A stretch of 64,000 nucleotides of DNA from an uncultured Gammaproteobacteria bacterium (GTDB lineage Bacteria; Pseudomonadota; Gammaproteobacteria; GCA-001735895): positions 1 through 64,000 of the forward strand of contig CAJXUC010000009.1 of the NCBI GenBank assembly GCA_913061315.1, written 5' to 3'. The notes below the pieces were generated by a model. It ran no database searches. It saw only the letters and a program-made list of their open reading frames with translations, and was not told where the DNA came from. The translations under genes and the position numbers were made by a program. Of this stretch, positions 18,639 through 28,748 are shown one piece after another (position 1 is the stretch's first letter; each line of letters opens with the position of its first letter).

Positions 18639-19556
18639 TTAAATGACAGGTGTCGGTTTACGCCTTAATCCAGTCAATGCATTTCCAACTATCGCCATTA
18701 ACAGAATCATACCCCCAATTAAGGTATAGAAACTGACGGTTTCTCCTATAAATATCCAGACCCATAATGGTCCTAATAAAACTTCAGTTAATGACAATAG
18801 AGTCAGTTCAGCTGCGGGAACTACCTTAGAGCCAAGGGTATAAATAGCCAGTCCCGCACCTACTTGGAAAACACCCATTGCTAATGCGATAGATGCGTCA
18901 TTAATAGAAAGTACAACGGTGAACTCACCCAAATAACAAATGATAGCGGATGTTATGGCTGTGAAAAGACCGGCAAGGAAAACGGCAGGCAGCATGTCTT
19001 CTAACTTTCCCCAACGCAGTGCTATAGTAAAAATAGCAAACCCCAACGCCGATAGTAACGCACTTATGTTTCCGACCATGTACCCAGCAGAAAAACCATC
19101 AACAACCATGACAGAAATGCCTAATGCTGCTAACAATGTTGCTATCCAAGTACTTTTACGAACAGATTCTCGTAATATAAACCAACCAAAAAGTGCGGCA
19201 AAAAATGGTGCTGACGCAAACAAAAACATAGCGTTTGCAACCGTGGTTGTTTGTATTGCATAAACACCACCTGAAAATGCAAAAACCAGCCCCCAACTTC
19301 CAATAATGCCGGCAAAACCTGCTTTTTTGATGGACTTAATGGGTTTAAAGTTTGATCGAAGCGCAATAAGAGTAAACAGAAAAAGGCTAAGCGAAAATGA
19401 ACGATAGAGTAATATTTGCCACACGTTTGCAGCCTCTATACTACGAATACCAATCCCCATCGTTGACCAGAAAACGCCTGCCATTAAGACTAGAATCACA
19501 CCATTAAAATAAGTCAAATTGACTGATTTGGGTCGGTAAATTGTGAATATAGACAT
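18639..19556 (-). CDS. EamA-family (DMT superfamily) transporter
   Basis: 305 residues with ten predicted helices in two EamA repeats (about 15-150 and 160-295). The first repeat has the typical G-x-x-W-x-x-x-G motif (GVFWSTMGIG) and ETTTVANAMFLFASAPFFAALFG-like helix 4; the second has TLLSLTEVLLGPLWVWIFIGE. These are inner-membrane exporters of amino acids or other metabolites; the substrate cannot be predicted. Single gene, divergent from the aldehyde dehydrogenase. Confidence 0.85.
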   Translation of the reverse strand: MSIFTIYRPKSVNLTYFNGVILVLMAGVFWSTMGIGIRSIEAANVWQILLYRSFSLSLFLFTLIALRSNFKPIKSIKKAGFAGIIGSWGLVFAFSGGVYAIQTTTVANAMFLFASAPFFAALFGWFILRESVRKSTWIATLLAALGISVMVVDGFSAGYMVGNISALLSALGFAIFTIALRWGKLEDMLPAVFLAGLFTAITSAIICYLGEFTVVLSINDASIALAMGVFQVGAGLAIYTLGSKVVPAAELTLLSLTEVLLGPLWVWIFIGETVSFYTLIGGMILLMAIVGNALTGLRRKPTPVI

Positions 19557-19931
19557 TGGATTTATCGTTTAGATGTTATGCACTATTGATTTGGCACTGT
19601 AATGCACTTTTGCGATTTACAGTCATTAATTATTTCGATCAAAGCGATCAATATCTTTTATGTCTAAGCCATATTTCACATCATCAAAGAAATCTGTATT
19701 CATGTTTTAATAACAAAGAACTTATGGAGTTCTCGTGTTTCAAAGTTTTTGATCAATTATGACAACTAAAGTCAACCCTGTTTCAACGCTTAAAATTTTT
19801 CATTGAAAACACTCTCAAGTTCCAAATACCTACCTTAAACCAACCTTACCGCTGTACTGTGGTTAGAAGATCAATCGTTCATTGATTTTGTAATCAATTT
19901 AACTATAAAACATAGGTCAAGGGTGAAAATT
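19557..19931. other. Intergenic between EamA transporter and aldehyde dehydrogenase
   Basis: About 375 bases, A/T-rich. A sigma-54-like TGGCAC...TGC sequence near 19591 has the wrong spacing and was rejected. I see no gene or clear promoter. Confidence 0.4.
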
Positions 19932-21452
19932 ATGCAGTACAAAAATCCAAATACAGATGGAGCCGTCGTCTCTTTTAAACCAAGCTACGACAATTTTATT
20001 GGTGGAGCTTGGGTTGCGCCAGTTAAGGGAGATTATTTTGACAATATTTCGCCCGTTAACGGTAAACCTTTTTGTAAAATACCACGCTCTACGGCAGAAG
20101 ATATCGAAAAGGCCCTTGACGCCGCTCATGCAGCAAAAGACGCCTGGGGTAAAACATCGGTGACTGAAAGATCAAATATTATGTTGAAAATGGCAGATCG
20201 CATGGAGGCAAATCTGGAAGCTTTGGCCGTGGCAGAAACATGGGATAACGGCAAGGCTGTAAGAGAGACCTTAAATGCCGATTTACCGCTATGTGTCGAT
20301 CACCTTCGTTACTATGCGGGTTGTTTAAGGGCGCAGGAAGGTGGAATTAGCGAATTAGACAACAATACGGTGGCCTATCACATACACGAGCCTCTTGGCG
20401 TTGTAGGTCAAATTATCCCTTGGAACTTCCCTCTATTAATGGCCATTTGGAATCTAGCACCCGCACTTGCAGCAGGAAATTGCGTCATATTAAAGCCCGC
20501 AGAACAAACGCCCGCTTCTATTTTAATGTTAATGGAACTAGTGGGTGACTTGTTACCAGCAGGCGTGTTGAATGTTGTTAATGGCTATGGTGAAGAAGCC
20601 GGTCACGCACTTGCAACAAGTAAGAGAATTGCAAAAATTGCTTTCACTGGCTCGACGCCTGTCGGCGAGCACATATTGAAATGTGCGGCTGAAAATCTGA
20701 TTCCCTCCTCTGTCGAATTAGGTGGAAAATCTCCCAACATATTCTTTGCTGATGTACTCGATCAGGAAGATGCTTTCATCAGTAAAGCAGTCGAAGGTGC
20801 CGTGCTCGCATTTTTTAATCAGGGTGAAGTTTGTACTTGTCCTTCACGATTATTGATTGAAGAGTCAATTTATGAAAAGTTCATTAAGATGGTCATTGAC
20901 AGAGCGGGCCAAATTAAACGAGGCAACCCGCTTGACACCGAAGTCATGGTGGGAGCTCAGGTTTCTGAAGAGCAATTCAAAAGAATATTGGATTATATTA
21001 AGATTGGTATTGATGAAGGTGCAGAAGTCATTGCCGGCGGCCATGTCGCTGCAATAGGAGATGATTATGACGCAGGTTATTACATTGAACCAACGTTATT
21101 AAAAGGCAAAAATAATATGCGCGTATTCCAAGAAGAAATTTTTGGTCCCGTTGTCTCAGTCACCACTTTCAAATCGGAAGAAGAAGCTTTAACGATTGCC
21201 AATGATACTGACTTTGGATTAGGCGCAGGCGTGTGGACTCGGGATATGAATCGGTCTTATCGCATGGGCCGTGGTATTCAGGCTGGTCGCGTTTGGACTA
21301 ACTGTTATCACTTATATCCAGCACATGCTGCTTTTGGTGGTTATAAAAAGTCGGGTATGGGTCGTTATACCTACAAGACGGCACTAGAGCAGTATCAGCA
21401 AACTAAAAACTTACTGGTTAGTTACGATATCAACCCACTGGGTTTCTTCTAG
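19932..21452 (+). CDS. exaC: NAD-dependent acetaldehyde dehydrogenase, ExaC/AldB type
   Basis: 506 residues from the ATG. It oxidises acetaldehyde and related short aldehydes to the acid with NAD+. Visible: PWNFPLLM near 163-170, FTGSTPVG near 238-245, general base Glu in ELGGK near 262-266, catalytic Cys301 in [11 protein letters not shown] (the CTC context is typical of the ExaC/acetaldehyde group), and [17 protein letters not shown] near the C-terminus. The GTG at 19923 is part of the ribosome binding site AGGGTGA, so the ATG six bases later is the real start. Followed by a strong terminator. The GAF-type regulator at 22.6 kb is a candidate controller. Confidence 0.93.
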   Translation: MQYKNPNTDGAVVSFKPSYDNFIGGAWVAPVKGDYFDNISPVNGKPFCKIPRSTAEDIEKALDAAHAAKDAWGKTSVTERSNIMLKMADRMEANLEALAVAETWDNGKAVRETLNADLPLCVDHLRYYAGCLRAQEGGISELDNNTVAYHIHEPLGVVGQIIPWNFPLLMAIWNLAPALAAGNCVILKPAEQTPASILMLMELVGDLLPAGVLNVVNGYGEEAGHALATSKRIAKIAFTGSTPVGEHILKCAAENLIPSSVELGGKSPNIFFADVLDQEDAFISKAVEGAVLAFFNQGEVCTCPSRLLIEESIYEKFIKMVIDRAGQIKRGNPLDTEVMVGAQVSEEQFKRILDYIKIGIDEGAEVIAGGHVAAIGDDYDAGYYIEPTLLKGKNNMRVFQEEIFGPVVSVTTFKSEEEALTIANDTDFGLGAGVWTRDMNRSYRMGRGIQAGRVWTNCYHLYPAHAAFGGYKKSGMGRYTYKTALEQYQQTKNLLVSYDINPLGFF

Positions 21453-21459
21453 CACTCAT

Positions 21460-21489
21460 AGGCAGACTAGAGAAAACTCTGGTCTGCCT
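21460..21489 (+). terminator. Rho-independent terminator after exaC
   Basis: A 13-bp stem (one G-U pair) with an AAAA loop, followed by CTATTATT. It starts 7 bases after the exaC stop and separates exaC from the selO-like gene. Confidence 0.8.
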
Positions 21490-21516
21490 CTATTATTGAT
21501 GGCTTAATCAAGAACA

Positions 21517-22533
21517 ATGAAACAGCAATCACTCGATGAATTGATCGATGAAAGTCAGTTTCGTCAGCTAGGTGATGATTTTTCTATCCCTGTATTGCCA
21601 CTAGGCATTAGTAAACCCAACTTAGTGATACAAAGCCCTACTGTGTCAGAAATATTGGGGATTCCACCCTCTGTGTGCAGTACACAACCATTCCTCGACA
21701 TTTTTAGCGGTAATGCTTCACTTCAAAATTCGACACCTGCTGCTCAAGCCTATGCAGGACATCAATTTGGAAAATTCAACCCATTTTTGGGTGATGGCAG
21801 GACTCTATTATTGGGCGATGCTGGAATTCAGAAAGACCATTGGGAAATCTCATTAAAAGGTGCGGGTAAGACTCCCTTCACTTTCGCTTCTGACGGACGA
21901 GCAGGTTTAACTGAATGCCAACATGAGTACGATATTAGTGAACGCTTAGCGGTTTTAGGTGTTCCTACCACGCGTTGCCTTTGTATTATTAAAGGCAGTG
22001 AACAAGTTTATCGCAGCCGATTTGAATCTGTCTCGATACTCACCCGAGTAACACCTAGCCATATCCGTTTTGGCACATTTGAAAGGTATTATTTTAAGAA
22101 AGATATCAAAGCACTTAAAATTTTAACCGATTTTGCAATACGCCAATACTTCCCTCATTGCCGGGGCAATAACACCGATGACAATAATGACTATGGCCAG
22201 TTTTTTCAAGAGGTCGTAATTAAAACAGCTCAGCTAATCGCACATTGGCAACAGGTTGGCTTTGTTCATGGGATGATGAATACAGACAATCAATCTATTC
22301 TGGGGGTCAGCTTTGACTTGGGTGAATCCACATTTACTGAAGATTTTAATGACAACTTTGTTGCTAGCTTGAGTGACAGAAAAGGGCGTTATGCATTTGG
22401 ACAACAACCTGCAATCGGTCTTTGGAATTGCAATGTGTTGGCAAGAGCCCTCTCTCCCTTGATTAAGCCTGCTGATCTCCGGCGTGCATTAACAAAGTAT
22501 GAACCCACCTTTATCAATTTTCAAATACCCTGA
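21517..22533 (+). CDS. Truncated, divergent SelO-like protein (YdiU family)
   Basis: 338 residues against about 480 in normal SelO, the pseudokinase-fold enzyme that transfers AMP to protein hydroxyls. The N-terminal two thirds are recognisable: AGHQFGKFNPFLGDGR, SLKGAGKTP, SDGRAGL, GVPTTR, RVTPSHIRFGTFE, and the catalytic GFVHGMMNTDN and FDLG motifs, so both key Asp residues are kept. Missing are the whole C-terminal region of about 140 residues, including the conserved redox Cys, and the R-x-x-(I)RE segment after DGRA, which reads TECQHEYDI. The next stop codons in all frames give no continuation of the family sequence. It may be a decaying gene or a reduced variant; enzymatic activity is doubtful. 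Confidence 0.8.
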   Translation: MKQQSLDELIDESQFRQLGDDFSIPVLPLGISKPNLVIQSPTVSEILGIPPSVCSTQPFLDIFSGNASLQNSTPAAQAYAGHQFGKFNPFLGDGRTLLLGDAGIQKDHWEISLKGAGKTPFTFASDGRAGLTECQHEYDISERLAVLGVPTTRCLCIIKGSEQVYRSRFESVSILTRVTPSHIRFGTFERYYFKKDIKALKILTDFAIRQYFPHCRGNNTDDNNDYGQFFQEVVIKTAQLIAHWQQVGFVHGMMNTDNQSILGVSFDLGESTFTEDFNDNFVASLSDRKGRYAFGQQPAIGLWNCNVLARALSPLIKPADLRRALTKYEPTFINFQIP

Positions 22534-22624
22534 CCGACTGAATACTCAGCATGTACGAGCTTTTCTAAACTGAAGTTAGGTGGTATTGTAATTCAAATCA
22601 GCCACTAAACGGGGTTAGTAACAA

Positions 22625-23812
22625 ATGTCTAAGACGTTTGGAAATTTATCTCAACGTCGTGAAGCAGTCGAGCAGCAACGCGGCAACTTTAAACTCAGTC
22701 AAACGACAGCTGATAGTGTGCCCCAAGAAATTTTTCGTTCATGGCAACGAAGTGCGCATACAGTCGCACAAAATCCTCAACAAGCACCAGTCGATGATGC
22801 TTTGATAGTCGAGCATCTCTGGCAACAATCGCCCCTATCAATGGGTGCGAAGCTCGAACAAAGCAATATGATTCAACTGACGAAAGAGGCTGATTTAGTA
22901 GTGGGCATTGCAGATCCCTGTGGACGACTATTATGGACTCATGCGAGCAATTATATGCAACAGCGAGCAGAAAACCTTAACTTTATTGCTGGTGGTCATT
23001 GGAATGAGACCGTGGTAGGCACAAATGCTGTTGGTTTATCACTCAAACTTAAACAACCAGTCACCGTATTTTCTTCTGAGCATTATCTGCCCTTTGTCCA
23101 GGATTGGGTTTGTTATGCTGCACCCATTATCCACCCTCAATCTGGTGAGTGCGTGGGTATATTAGATATGTCGACAACTTGGAAAAAGCACACGCCACTT
23201 GGTCAATCGGCTATTGCACAGATTGCCAATTCAATTGCTCAGAATTTACCTTGCATTGAGTCTCACGCTGAACTTGAAGTGCATGCTTTAGGCCAACCAA
23301 AAGTCATCTACCAAGGCAAGGTGATCAAAATACCTCAGCGAGAGTTAGAGATTTTATGTTTACTTGCGTTAAACCCAGAAGGTTTAACTTTAGAACAGCT
23401 TCACACTGCACTTTATAATGATGACCATGTTTCAACCGCAACTCTGAAGACGCACGTTTCGCATTTACGACATTTTGTTGGCGGCAAAATAGGCTCTCGA
23501 CCCTATCGACTTACAATGCCTTACTGGGCTGACTTCATCAGTATCTGGGAATCTCTCCATCAGCAAAACGCTAATGATGCCATGTTAATGTATCGAGGAG
23601 AGTTTCTTGCAAGATCACAATCACCGGAGATAGAACAATGGCGACATTGTATAGATGCAATGATGACTCGCGTTGTCGATACTTGTCAGAGTCCAGAAGC
23701 TTTGACCAATAAGTTGCAGGAAAGCACTTCAGGTAGCCACACGGTACGCGACCGATTATTAGAACTTTTACCTAACCTCACTTTCACTAAAAACAAAAAA
23801 TCAATCCTTTAA
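22625..23812 (+). CDS. GAF-domain transcriptional regulator with C-terminal winged helix
   Basis: 395 residues. An AcoR-like sensor part starts with PQEIFRSWQRS near 33-43, followed by a GAF domain (about 85-210) containing GGHWNETVVGTNAVG and GECVGILDMSTTW. The DNA-binding part is not the sigma-54 or Fis type: it is an OmpR/SARP-like winged helix (about 235-300; IPQRELEILCLLALNPEG, STATLKTHVSHLRHFVG). Such regulators often lie near acetaldehyde dehydrogenase genes, so it may control exaC 1.2 kb upstream. No gene of its own operon follows. Confidence 0.8.
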   Translation: MSKTFGNLSQRREAVEQQRGNFKLSQTTADSVPQEIFRSWQRSAHTVAQNPQQAPVDDALIVEHLWQQSPLSMGAKLEQSNMIQLTKEADLVVGIADPCGRLLWTHASNYMQQRAENLNFIAGGHWNETVVGTNAVGLSLKLKQPVTVFSSEHYLPFVQDWVCYAAPIIHPQSGECVGILDMSTTWKKHTPLGQSAIAQIANSIAQNLPCIESHAELEVHALGQPKVIYQGKVIKIPQRELEILCLLALNPEGLTLEQLHTALYNDDHVSTATLKTHVSHLRHFVGGKIGSRPYRLTMPYWADFISIWESLHQQNANDAMLMYRGEFLARSQSPEIEQWRHCIDAMMTRVVDTCQSPEALTNKLQESTSGSHTVRDRLLELLPNLTFTKNKKSIL

Positions 23813-24051
23813 TATTTTGAATAGCCCATTTTTGACAGACCTCAGCTCTGAACTCTGAAGGTTACTTGATGGCTTCATTGGTGTATAGAAAGATCAAACA
23901 GATAACAAGTGTTGACATAATTCAAACAGTTGTTCTAACCCATTGGATATCAGTCAGTATGCTCATGAACTCAGTTATAGCCGAGCGCTAATGTAATACC
24001 ACATGTTATTGCCAGATCAGAAAGTGGTATCCGTTTTTGCTATCGTCACCT

Positions 24052-24390
24052 TTAGAGGAAGAAATACAATCCTGCCATCAGCCAGCTAAAGCCTAGCAAA
24101 ATCCAAGGAAACCAATGTTGTCGATACATAATTTGAACTTCACTTTCACTTTCAATTTCAATTTCAAACCTTGAGTTGGATTTATTTTGTAACAATTTTA
24201 ACCGCTTATCGATTTCGCGTGATTTTGATTTATGAAGTTTTTTGTACTGTTCAATCCCTTTTTGTATACCATTTGCTATGAGTCGAGTTTGTTCTTTTGT
24301 TTGCCCTGGTTTTTGCATACTTTTTGCGACCCGAGAAGCCTCTTCTTTGGTTTCGGACGAGACTGTCTGTTTTTTAGATTGTGGGCTCAT
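24052..24390 (-). CDS. DUF2956 family protein
   Basis: 112 residues from the chosen start. The conserved block TKEEASRVAKSMQKPGQTKEQ and LIANGIQKGIEQYKKLHKS matches DUF2956, known from Vibrio- and Shewanella-like bacteria. The middle is a charged helix; the C-terminus (WFPWILLGFSWLMAGLYFF) is one membrane helix. Function unknown. I chose the ATG at 24390 because AGGA lies five bases upstream; an ATG at 24405 lacks a ribosome binding site. Confidence 0.85.
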   Translation of the reverse strand: MSPQSKKQTVSSETKEEASRVAKSMQKPGQTKEQTRLIANGIQKGIEQYKKLHKSKSREIDKRLKLLQNKSNSRFEIEIESESEVQIMYRQHWFPWILLGFSWLMAGLYFFL

Positions 24391-24689
24391 AGTTTTCCTA
24401 GGCATTAAAACTAAATTAATTAAAGTTTGAGTTCAGGTTATTTTTTACACAGTACAAATTTAAATAGATCAATTTTAACCATTTAGTTATCTTCCAGCAT
24501 AAATAAGTGTTGAGGTATTTCTATTTGGCGGAGAGAAAAACAGAGTAATCAATAATAGCTTACCTTTGTGATAGGCTGATTACTATTTTTTACGTTGGAA
24601 AAAGGTATTTTTTGTATAACTCAAACACTAAAGCCAATCAACATTAGTGTCAATACGTCCCCCATTCAGTCAATATACCGATGACTCAA

Positions 24690-25128
24690 GATGGAAAAAA
24701 TATTTAACTAAACTTAACTTCAGTCAATCATCCATTGGTATAGAGAGAACAGACAATTGATTAATGACGTCTAATAAGTCTTCGATCGACATCTTACTTA
24801 AATTTCATGATGCTAGCATTCAAGAATCTCTCGACGACTTTGGCACTGGTTATTCGTCGCTTTCGTACCTAAGAAAATTTCACATCGACTATCTTGAAAT
24901 TGATTGGTTTTTCGTAAAAACCTGGATCATGAATCAGATGCTTTAGCGCTGTGCTCTGCAATAGTTGTGATGGCTCATAAACTAGGTATACAAATAGTGG
25001 CTGCAAGTATTGAGACTCAGGTACAAAAAGATTTACTCATGTCAATTAATTACGACTTTGGTTAAGGTTGTTTATTTTCTCGACTCGGGACCGCCGATGA
25101 TTTCTAAGAACTTGCTAGAGCTTCTTAG
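24690..25128 (+). pseudogene. EAL-domain (c-di-GMP phosphodiesterase) remnant
   Basis: The C-terminal half of an EAL domain can be read across frameshifts and stops. One frame gives LDDFGTGYSSLSYLRKFHIDYLEID (the DDFGTG and K/E-x-D motifs, with the usual Lys of LKID changed to Glu). After a frameshift near 24930 another gives SDALALCSAIVVMAHKLGIQIVAA, ETQVQKDLL and FSR..TADDF. Stops interrupt both ends, and the catalytic EAL motif itself is gone. Clearly dead. The surrounding 24.4-25.2 kb holds nothing else. Confidence 0.85.
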
Positions 25129-25229
25129 CCCTAAGTTAATCTTTTATTAAATATCAGTTGTCGATAGTTTTTTATTAGCTTTAAATGCCTCCACCTTATT
25201 CATTGGCTCAACTAATATTCTACTCCTAT

Positions 25230-27575
25230 CTACTGCTTTAATTTTGCAGCAGCAAATGCGACTGCAAAAGCACTTTCTGGTTTAGTTTCAATTTTAGGTA
25301 ATACTTTTTCCTGATGAGTTTGACGCTTTGGTTTAGGCTTTTCACCCTGCTGTTTTTTTGAGTCATTCGTTGATTCATCTTTAGATGCTGAATCATCCAG
25401 TCGCATGCTGAGCGCAACTCGTTTACGCTTCACATCCACTTCCATAACCTTTACCTTAACAATATCCCCTGTTTTAACAATTGCTCGCGGGTCTTTAACA
25501 AAAGTATTGGCGAGTGCCGAAATGTGTACCAAACCATCCTGATGGACTCCGACATCGACAAATGCGCCAAAGTTAGTGACGTTAGTGACACAACCTTCAA
25601 GTATCATATCTGGAATCAAGTCTGATAGTTTTTCAATGCCTTCTTTGAAACTAACCGCTTTGAACTCGGGGCGTGGATCACGACCGGGTTTATCTAACTC
25701 GGCAATAATATCCAGCACGGTTGGTAAGCCCACTTTGCTGCTGACAAAATCTTTCGCTTGAATTTGTGCCAATATCGATTGATTACCAACCAGCTCTATC
25801 ACTTTGCATTCATGACGCTTTGCCATTTCGGCTACCAGTGAATAGGATTCTGGATGAACGGCTGAAGCATCTAAAGCTACGTCGCCATTTTGAACCCGAA
25901 GAAAACCAGCCGCCTGTTCAAAGGCCTTAGCGCCAAGTCTTGGTATTGATTTAAGTTGCTCGCGCGTTTTAATTCGTCCGTTGGCATTACGCCACTCAAC
26001 TAGGTTAGTGGCTTGCGTTTCGCTCAACCCAGACACGCGAGTAAGTAGTGCAACTGAAGCGGTATTCACTTCGACACCCACTGCGTTAACGCAATCCTCC
26101 ACAACAGCATCAAGTGATTTGGCTAGCTTGAATTGACTCACGTCGTGCTGGTACTGTCCTACCCCAATTGATTGAGGGTCGATTTTTACCAGTTCTGACA
26201 AAGGATCTTGTAACCGTCGTGCAATGGATATCGCACCCCGTACGGTAACATCTAGGTCTGGAAACTCTTTTGAAGCAAACTCTGAAGCAGAGTATATCGA
26301 GGCGCCTGCTTCGTTCACCACCACTTTTGTCAATTTCAAGTCACTGTGCTTTTGAATCAACTGTGCCGCCAGCTTTTCAGTTTCACGCGACGCGGTACCA
26401 TTGCCAATGGCAATGAGCTCCACCTGGTGCTTTTTCGCTAAATTGGCCAGAATAGCAATCGACTCGTCCCATTTATTTTTAGGCACATGAGGATAAATCG
26501 TGGTGTCATCAACATGTTGCCCTGTACTGTCAATGACGGCTACCTTAACACCTGTACGAAGTCCCGGATCAAGCCCAATAGTGGCGCGTTGCCCTGCAGG
26601 TGACGCAAGCAATACGTCTTTCAAATTGTCTGCAAATACCTTAATGGCTTCCGCTTCGGCTAAGGCTCTTAAGTTACCTAACAAATCAGTTTCAATTTGC
26701 ATTAGCAGCTTTACACGCCAAGTCCATCGCACCACTTCAGTTAGCCACTTGCTAGCAGCCGGCTGACCTGAAAAGACACCATTGGGGCAATAAGGTATTT
26801 CAAACATATTAGCTATAGCCGCCTCACAGGGATGATAGTCGACATAGCTTAGGTCTGGAATATCTAACTTGAGTGAGAGAATTGACTCCTTACGACCTCG
26901 AAATAATGCCAGTGCCCGATGGGGTGGTACTTTTCCAATGGGCTCACGATAATCAAAATAGTCCCGAAACTTTTCACCTTCAGTCTCTTTATCTTTACTG
27001 ACGCTACTCATCAGCATGCCTTTATCTGCAATAATTTGACGCAATTTGGCTAAAAGATCAGCATGCTCAGTAAAGCGTTCCATCAATATAAATTTAGCAC
27101 CATCCAGTGCCGCTTTACTATCAGCAATACTAAAATCTTCATTAATATATTGCTCAGCAAGCACATCAGGGTCGAGGTTGAAGTCTGCCATAATACGATC
27201 AGCCAATGGTTCAAGACCTGCCTCCACAGCTATCTGCCCTTTAGTTCGGCGTTTCTTTTTGTAGGGCAAATATAAGTCCTCTAGCCGAGTTTTAGTCTCC
27301 GCTTGGACGATTGCAATCTTCAACTCAGGGGTAAGCTTGCCCTGCTCGTCAATACTGGCAAGAACACTTAATCTGCGTTCAGCCAACTCCCGTAGATATC
27401 CCAACCGTTCGTCCAACTGGCGTAACTGAATATCATCTAACCCACCGGTTACCTCTTTTCGATAACGTGAAATAAAGGGTACTGTTGAGCCCTCATCTAG
27501 CAGCGTTACGGCTGCATCAACCTGAGTTATCTGAACGTTGAGTTCATTGGCTAGAATTTGAGCAATTAGCTGCAT
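25230..27575 (-). CDS. tex: Tex-family RNA-binding transcription accessory protein
   Basis: 781 residues, standard length for Tex (YhgF). Domains in order: helical Tex N-terminal domain with DEGSTVPFISRYRKEVTGGLDD near 26-47, YqgF/RNase H-like domain with GLDPGLRTGVKVAVID near 339-354, helix-hairpin-helix region (LVEWRNANGRIKTREQL), and an S1 RNA-binding domain near 655-725 (GCVTNVTNFGAFVDVGVHQDGLVHIS). The tail is Lys- and Gln-rich. A cytoplasmic nucleic-acid-binding protein that affects transcription; conserved in nearly all bacteria. Confidence 0.95.
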   Translation of the reverse strand: MQLIAQILANELNVQITQVDAAVTLLDEGSTVPFISRYRKEVTGGLDDIQLRQLDERLGYLRELAERRLSVLASIDEQGKLTPELKIAIVQAETKTRLEDLYLPYKKKRRTKGQIAVEAGLEPLADRIMADFNLDPDVLAEQYINEDFSIADSKAALDGAKFILMERFTEHADLLAKLRQIIADKGMLMSSVSKDKETEGEKFRDYFDYREPIGKVPPHRALALFRGRKESILSLKLDIPDLSYVDYHPCEAAIANMFEIPYCPNGVFSGQPAASKWLTEVVRWTWRVKLLMQIETDLLGNLRALAEAEAIKVFADNLKDVLLASPAGQRATIGLDPGLRTGVKVAVIDSTGQHVDDTTIYPHVPKNKWDESIAILANLAKKHQVELIAIGNGTASRETEKLAAQLIQKHSDLKLTKVVVNEAGASIYSASEFASKEFPDLDVTVRGAISIARRLQDPLSELVKIDPQSIGVGQYQHDVSQFKLAKSLDAVVEDCVNAVGVEVNTASVALLTRVSGLSETQATNLVEWRNANGRIKTREQLKSIPRLGAKAFEQAAGFLRVQNGDVALDASAVHPESYSLVAEMAKRHECKVIELVGNQSILAQIQAKDFVSSKVGLPTVLDIIAELDKPGRDPRPEFKAVSFKEGIEKLSDLIPDMILEGCVTNVTNFGAFVDVGVHQDGLVHISALANTFVKDPRAIVKTGDIVKVKVMEVDVKRKRVALSMRLDDSASKDESTNDSKKQQGEKPKPKRQTHQEKVLPKIETKPESAFAVAFAAAKLKQ

Positions 27576-27772
27576 AAGTTTAATTCTTGTTTAGGTTTAA
27601 ATTAAGAGCAATAGACAATCAAAAATATAGATTCTATGGGAAAAAATTCGGCTTGCAAGTCCAAACTATTTTCTTAATAGATACTTTAGTAGTCGATTTA
27701 TGAATTTTCGGTGTCTACTGTTAAGAGGTAATTATTCTGTCAGAGAAAAGCAATTCAGCACAAATCCCCACT

Positions 27773-28726
27773 TTATCTAAACTGGTTTAAAAGCGACTGC
27801 CAAGCAAGACTTTCAAATTCTGCTGTAAATTTCAAAGCAAGCCGAACACAAGAACGTTCTAGTAAAGATAGAAAGACGGGGTCTGTTTCGGCTCGATACA
27901 GTAATTCGGCTAATGCTTTCTCATTGCCCAACTCAAAATAGCCGGGATAATCAGCACCGAGTAAACCAACGTTGCCAGAAATTTTCGACGCTATGATGGG
28001 TACGCCAGCCATCAGTGCTTCAGAGATAACATTGGCTCCACCCTCTTGATTTGAACTAATTACCATAATACGAGTTCGCGATAATTCTTGTCTGACCTGC
28101 CATTTTGGTACTTCTCCCCTCCAGTAATAACGAGGACTATTTTGAGCAAACTTTAGTGCTTCTTGTTGCCATTTTGAATTTATTGCTTTACCCAAATGGA
28201 CTACTCTGATTCTTGATTCTATCGGCAATAGTTGTGATGCTATCACCGTTCTAAACGGATCTTTTTCTGGTCTTAAATTACCAATTACACAAACATCAAA
28301 TGTTCTAATGCGTGGTTTTTTTTGCTGTGATAAAGCACCTGCAGATTGATAAATAACGTGGAGTTTAGGCAGGTATTCCGTTGGCAGTTCGTGCGCGATC
28401 AAATCATGTAAACAGACGAGAGTATCTGCAAGATGTATTGACTTTAATGTCACCTCTGGATCAGTCTTCAGGTAAGTATTAATATCAGTGCCACCGAGTG
28501 CAACGACTAGAGGACCATGCGGATATAGTAATTTGTAGCGCTCAATTGATTGAGCGCTTCGAAAAGCATGCAAGACAATCAAGAGATCGACGGCCTCGTT
28601 ATTATATTCAGATTCGACCTGTACTTTATGCCCTAGCTGCTGTAATAATTTGGCCCAACGCAAAGCAGATGTTCGATTACCATTTCGATCATTCTTTTTG
28701 GCGGGCGTTACCAGATTTATTTTCAC
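27773..28726 (-). CDS. senB: Selenoneine pathway selenosugar synthase SenB
   Basis: 317 residues from the chosen start. A GT-B glycosyltransferase of the family once known only as TIGR04348. SenB joins selenophosphate to a UDP-sugar to make a selenosugar, the selenium donor for SenA. Visible: KINLVTPAKKNDRNGNRTSALRW at the N-terminus, LHAFRSAQSIERY, VALGGTDIN, IGNLRPEKDP, and the donor-site EGGANVISEALMAGVPIIAS. The reading frame is open to 28810, but family members begin at the KINLVTPA segment, which here follows a GTG at 28726; I chose that. Divergent from senA with only 22 bases between starts. Confidence 0.85.
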   Translation of the reverse strand: MKINLVTPAKKNDRNGNRTSALRWAKLLQQLGHKVQVESEYNNEAVDLLIVLHAFRSAQSIERYKLLYPHGPLVVALGGTDINTYLKTDPEVTLKSIHLADTLVCLHDLIAHELPTEYLPKLHVIYQSAGALSQQKKPRIRTFDVCVIGNLRPEKDPFRTVIASQLLPIESRIRVVHLGKAINSKWQQEALKFAQNSPRYYWRGEVPKWQVRQELSRTRIMVISSNQEGGANVISEALMAGVPIIASKISGNVGLLGADYPGYFELGNEKALAELLYRAETDPVFLSLLERSCVRLALKFTAEFESLAWQSLLNQFR

Positions 28727-28748
28727 GCAATAACTTTTCTGAGGCTCT

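Noticed and set aside
19586..19606. Possible sigma-54 promoter (TGGCAC...TGC) upstream of exaC
   Set aside because: The spacing between the GG and GC elements is one base short, and the site is more than 320 bases from the gene.
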